7,489 nucleotides of DNA from Belnapia sp. (lineage in GTDB: Bacteria > Pseudomonadota > Alphaproteobacteria > Acetobacterales > Acetobacteraceae). Shown here piece after piece: positions 6,317 to 7,489 of the stretch (positions are counted from its first letter, which is position 1; every line of letters begins with the position of its first letter). The DNA is taken from assembly GCA_028291445.1 (NCBI GenBank), contig JAQGIA010000246.1, forward strand, positions 1-7,489, written 5' to 3'. The position numbers and the translations under genes were made by a program. The notes beneath the pieces were generated by a model. The model did no database searches and was not told where the DNA came from. It worked only from the letters and a program-made list of their open reading frames with translations.

Positions 6317-6801
6317 TGCTGCCCGATTCCACCCTTGAGGCCGCGGCCGCCCTGCTGGCGCGGCTCGAAGCCGCCGGCCTGACCCTGGCGACCGCCGAAA
6401 GCTGCACCGGCGGGCTGATCGCCGCTGCGCTGACTGCCATCCCCGGCAGTTCCGCGGTGGTGACGCGGGGCTTCGTGACCTATTCCAACGAGGCCAAGCG
6501 GGACATGCTGGGCGTGCCCTGGGGTGTGCTGGAAGGCTACGGCGCGGTCAGCGAATCGGTGGCACGGCGGATGGCCGAGGGTGCGCTGGCGGCCAGCGGC
6601 GCCGATTTGGCGGTGAGCTGCACCGGCATCGCCGGCCCGGGCGGCGCGACGCCGGGCAAGCCGGTCGGGTTGGTGTTCATCGGCGCGGCGCGGAAAGGCG
6701 GCGCGACGCGGGTGCTGCGCCGGGTGTTTCCGGGCGACCGGACGGATGTGCGGGCGGCGACCGTGGCGCTGGCGCTGGCGCTGGCGGGGGAGCTTGCCTG
6801 A
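6316..6801 (+). CDS. pncC: CinA-family nicotinamide-nucleotide amidohydrolase (PncC)
   Basis: Stand-alone C-terminal CinA domain, 161 residues. Family members deamidate nicotinamide mononucleotide to nicotinate mononucleotide, recycling pyridine nucleotide in the cytoplasm. Signatures seen are [23 protein letters not shown] at 24-46 (given as [10 protein letters not shown] then IPGSS), [16 protein letters not shown] at 52-67, [16 protein letters not shown] at 76-91, and [20 protein letters not shown] at 101-120. Ser29, Ser45/46, Tyr56 and Lys61 are the polar positions expected around the active site, judged by family motif and not by structure. The N-terminal MoCF-like domain of full-length CinA is absent, as is normal for the short form, so no competence role is implied. 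It overlaps pgpA by one base. After the TGA at 6799-6801 no T-run terminator is seen. Confidence 0.94.
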   Translation: MLPDSTLEAAAALLARLEAAGLTLATAESCTGGLIAAALTAIPGSSAVVTRGFVTYSNEAKRDMLGVPWGVLEGYGAVSESVARRMAEGALAASGADLAVSCTGIAGPGGATPGKPVGLVFIGAARKGGATRVLRRVFPGDRTDVRAATVALALALAGELA

Positions 6802-6805
6802 GGCT

Positions 6806-7064
6806 GCGGCGCCGCCCCGCCTTCGCCTGGTTCAGCTCGGGCTGCGTGGCCTTGAAGCCCGGCAGCGCCTGGATGCGTTCTCACCAATCGGCGACGCCCT
6901 AGACCGCGGGATATGCCGCTCCAGGTGCTCGGGCTGCCTCGGCCGCCCGCCAGGACGTTGAGCGGCGCCTGCTGGAAGTTGGTCACGCCTTGCGCGGCGA
7001 GCAGCCTCTTCACGGTGCGGCAATAGCCTGAGCCGGCGAAGCCCCGGAGGGTGATGCCGGGCAT
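6806..7064 (-). pseudogene. Probable glutathione S-transferase remnant (frameshifted, stops, internal deletion)
   Basis: The only content I see in the 328-base stretch between pncC and the YraN gene. On the minus strand, translation from ATG 7064 gives ITLRGFAGSGYCRTVKRLL, then APLNVLAGGRGSP, resembling the thioredoxin-like N-terminus of a GST. Around 6931-6950 the likeness moves one frame (PEHLERH). After an apparent extra AT near 6911-6914 it moves to the third frame. There YPAV, a TAG (6901-6899), GVADW, a TGA (6883-6881) and ERIQALPGFKATQPEL follow, much like a GST C-terminal end (W-x-ERI-x-ALPGF). Joined, the pieces reach only about 85 residues against ~200 for a GST, so the middle appears deleted. 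The frame has no stop before it enters antisense to pncC. The ATG lacks a Shine-Dalgarno. The C-terminal likeness is stronger than the N-terminal one, which could also pass for a glutaredoxin fold. All likenesses are from memory. Confidence 0.45.
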
Positions 7065-7129
7065 TGCTTGGGCCTGTTGTTGCCGGAAGCGTCCCGGTGG
7101 TGCCGCCCGGCCGGGATGGGCGGTGCGGG

Positions 7130-7489
7130 TCAGGCCGGGTCGTCACCCGCGCGGAAGGCGTCGGCAATGCGCCGGACGGTGCCATCGGCGGCGACCAGCA
7201 GCAGGTCGAAGCGGATGCCGCCGGCGCCATGGCCGGGGTGTTCGGCCAGCCAGCATTCGCCGGCCAGCAGCAGGCGGCGGCGCTGCCGGGGGGCCAGGGC
7301 GAAGGCCGCCTCGGTGAGGCTGGGCCGGGCCTTCACCTCGATGAAAGCGAGCAGCCCGTCGCGCTCCGCGACCAGGTCCAGCTCGCCGGCCGGGGTGCGG
7401 GCGCGCTGGTCGAGGATGGTCCAGCCGTCCCGCCGCAGCGCCTCGGCCGCAGCCGCCTCCGCGGCCCGGCCGGCGACCTCGGCCCGCGC
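7130..7489 (-). CDS. YraN/UPF0102 family protein, N-terminus outside window
   Basis: Small nuclease-like protein of the UPF0102 (YraN) family, function not firmly known; the fold is related to Holliday-junction resolvases and restriction endonucleases. The frame is open from the right edge to TGA at 7132-7130, 119 visible codons, so only the first few residues are missing. It begins ARAEVAGRAAEAAAAEALRR, the helix that normally follows the start, then DGWTILDQRARTPAGELDLV and AERDGLLAFIEVKARPS. The latter holds the conserved acidic core GELDLV...FIEVK of the nuclease fold. The C-terminal half has the usual RQRRRLLLAGECWLAEHPG and GGIRFDLLLVAADG. A GTG at 7336 inside the EVK motif is not the start. 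In many Alphaproteobacteria yraN sits between rsmI and gshB; here the gene downstream is the GST-like remnant. Confidence 0.9.
   Translation of the reverse strand, partial: ARAEVAGRAAEAAAAEALRRDGWTILDQRARTPAGELDLVAERDGLLAFIEVKARPSLTEAAFALAPRQRRRLLLAGECWLAEHPGHGAGGIRFDLLLVAADGTVRRIADAFRAGDDPA

Noticed and set aside
6806..6815. GCGGCGCCGC palindrome after pncC as a terminator
   Set aside because: It is a perfect palindrome without a loop and with no T-run after it; such words are common by chance at this GC content.
6537..7064. 175-codon minus-strand frame as an intact gene
   Set aside because: Only the first ~45 residues look protein-like; the rest is low-complexity and antisense to pncC. 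It is treated as part of the GST-like remnant.
1..7489. tRNA, rRNA, CRISPR array, insertion sequence or phage genes
   Set aside because: No cloverleaf-like segment, regularly spaced array, transposase motif or integrase was recognised on either strand.

Overview
The window is very GC-rich, has strong G/C bias at third codon positions, and is packed with genes carrying alphaproteobacterial housekeeping functions. The neighbourhoods seen here (a lytic transglycosylase diverging from dapA-smpB, pgpA followed by a stand-alone CinA domain, a YraN-family gene) fit Alphaproteobacteria, most likely Rhodospirillales/Acetobacteraceae. That placement is an inference from composition and gene order; there is no rRNA or other marker to confirm it.

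Layout. (1) 1-940, plus strand: the C-terminal part of a RelA/SpoT-family (p)ppGpp enzyme runs in from the left edge, and acpS (holo-ACP synthase) follows with a 4-base ATGA overlap. (2) 921-3712, minus strand, read right to left: dapA, a 116-base spacer filled by two copies of a hairpin-forming repeat, smpB, a cytosolic sulfite-oxidase-like molybdopterin protein, and a glutathione peroxidase with a predicted export signal. The last two overlap by 8 bases. The gpx 3' end overlaps the acpS 3' end tail-to-tail by 20 bases. (3) 3713-3835: a divergent control region between dapA and slt with candidate back-to-back promoters. (4) 3836-6801, plus strand: slt (soluble lytic transglycosylase), pgpA (phosphatidylglycerophosphatase A) and a PncC/CinA-family gene, the last two overlapping by one base. 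(5) 6802-7129: no intact gene. The minus strand holds what looks like a decayed, frameshifted glutathione S-transferase. (6) 7130-7489, minus strand: a YraN/UPF0102 gene running off the right edge.

Functional themes: dapA supplies diaminopimelate for peptidoglycan and lysine, slt turns peptidoglycan over, pgpA makes phosphatidylglycerol, and acpS activates the acyl carrier protein. smpB rescues stalled ribosomes, and the (p)ppGpp enzyme senses starvation. The sulfite-oxidase-like/peroxidase pair looks like an accessory redox unit placed downstream of dapA-smpB.

I do not see a new multi-gene system. The items most worth a second look are the tandem hairpin repeat filling the dapA-smpB spacer, the coupled molybdoenzyme/exported peroxidase pair, the decayed GST, and the compact divergent slt/dapA promoter region with a possibly leaderless slt mRNA.
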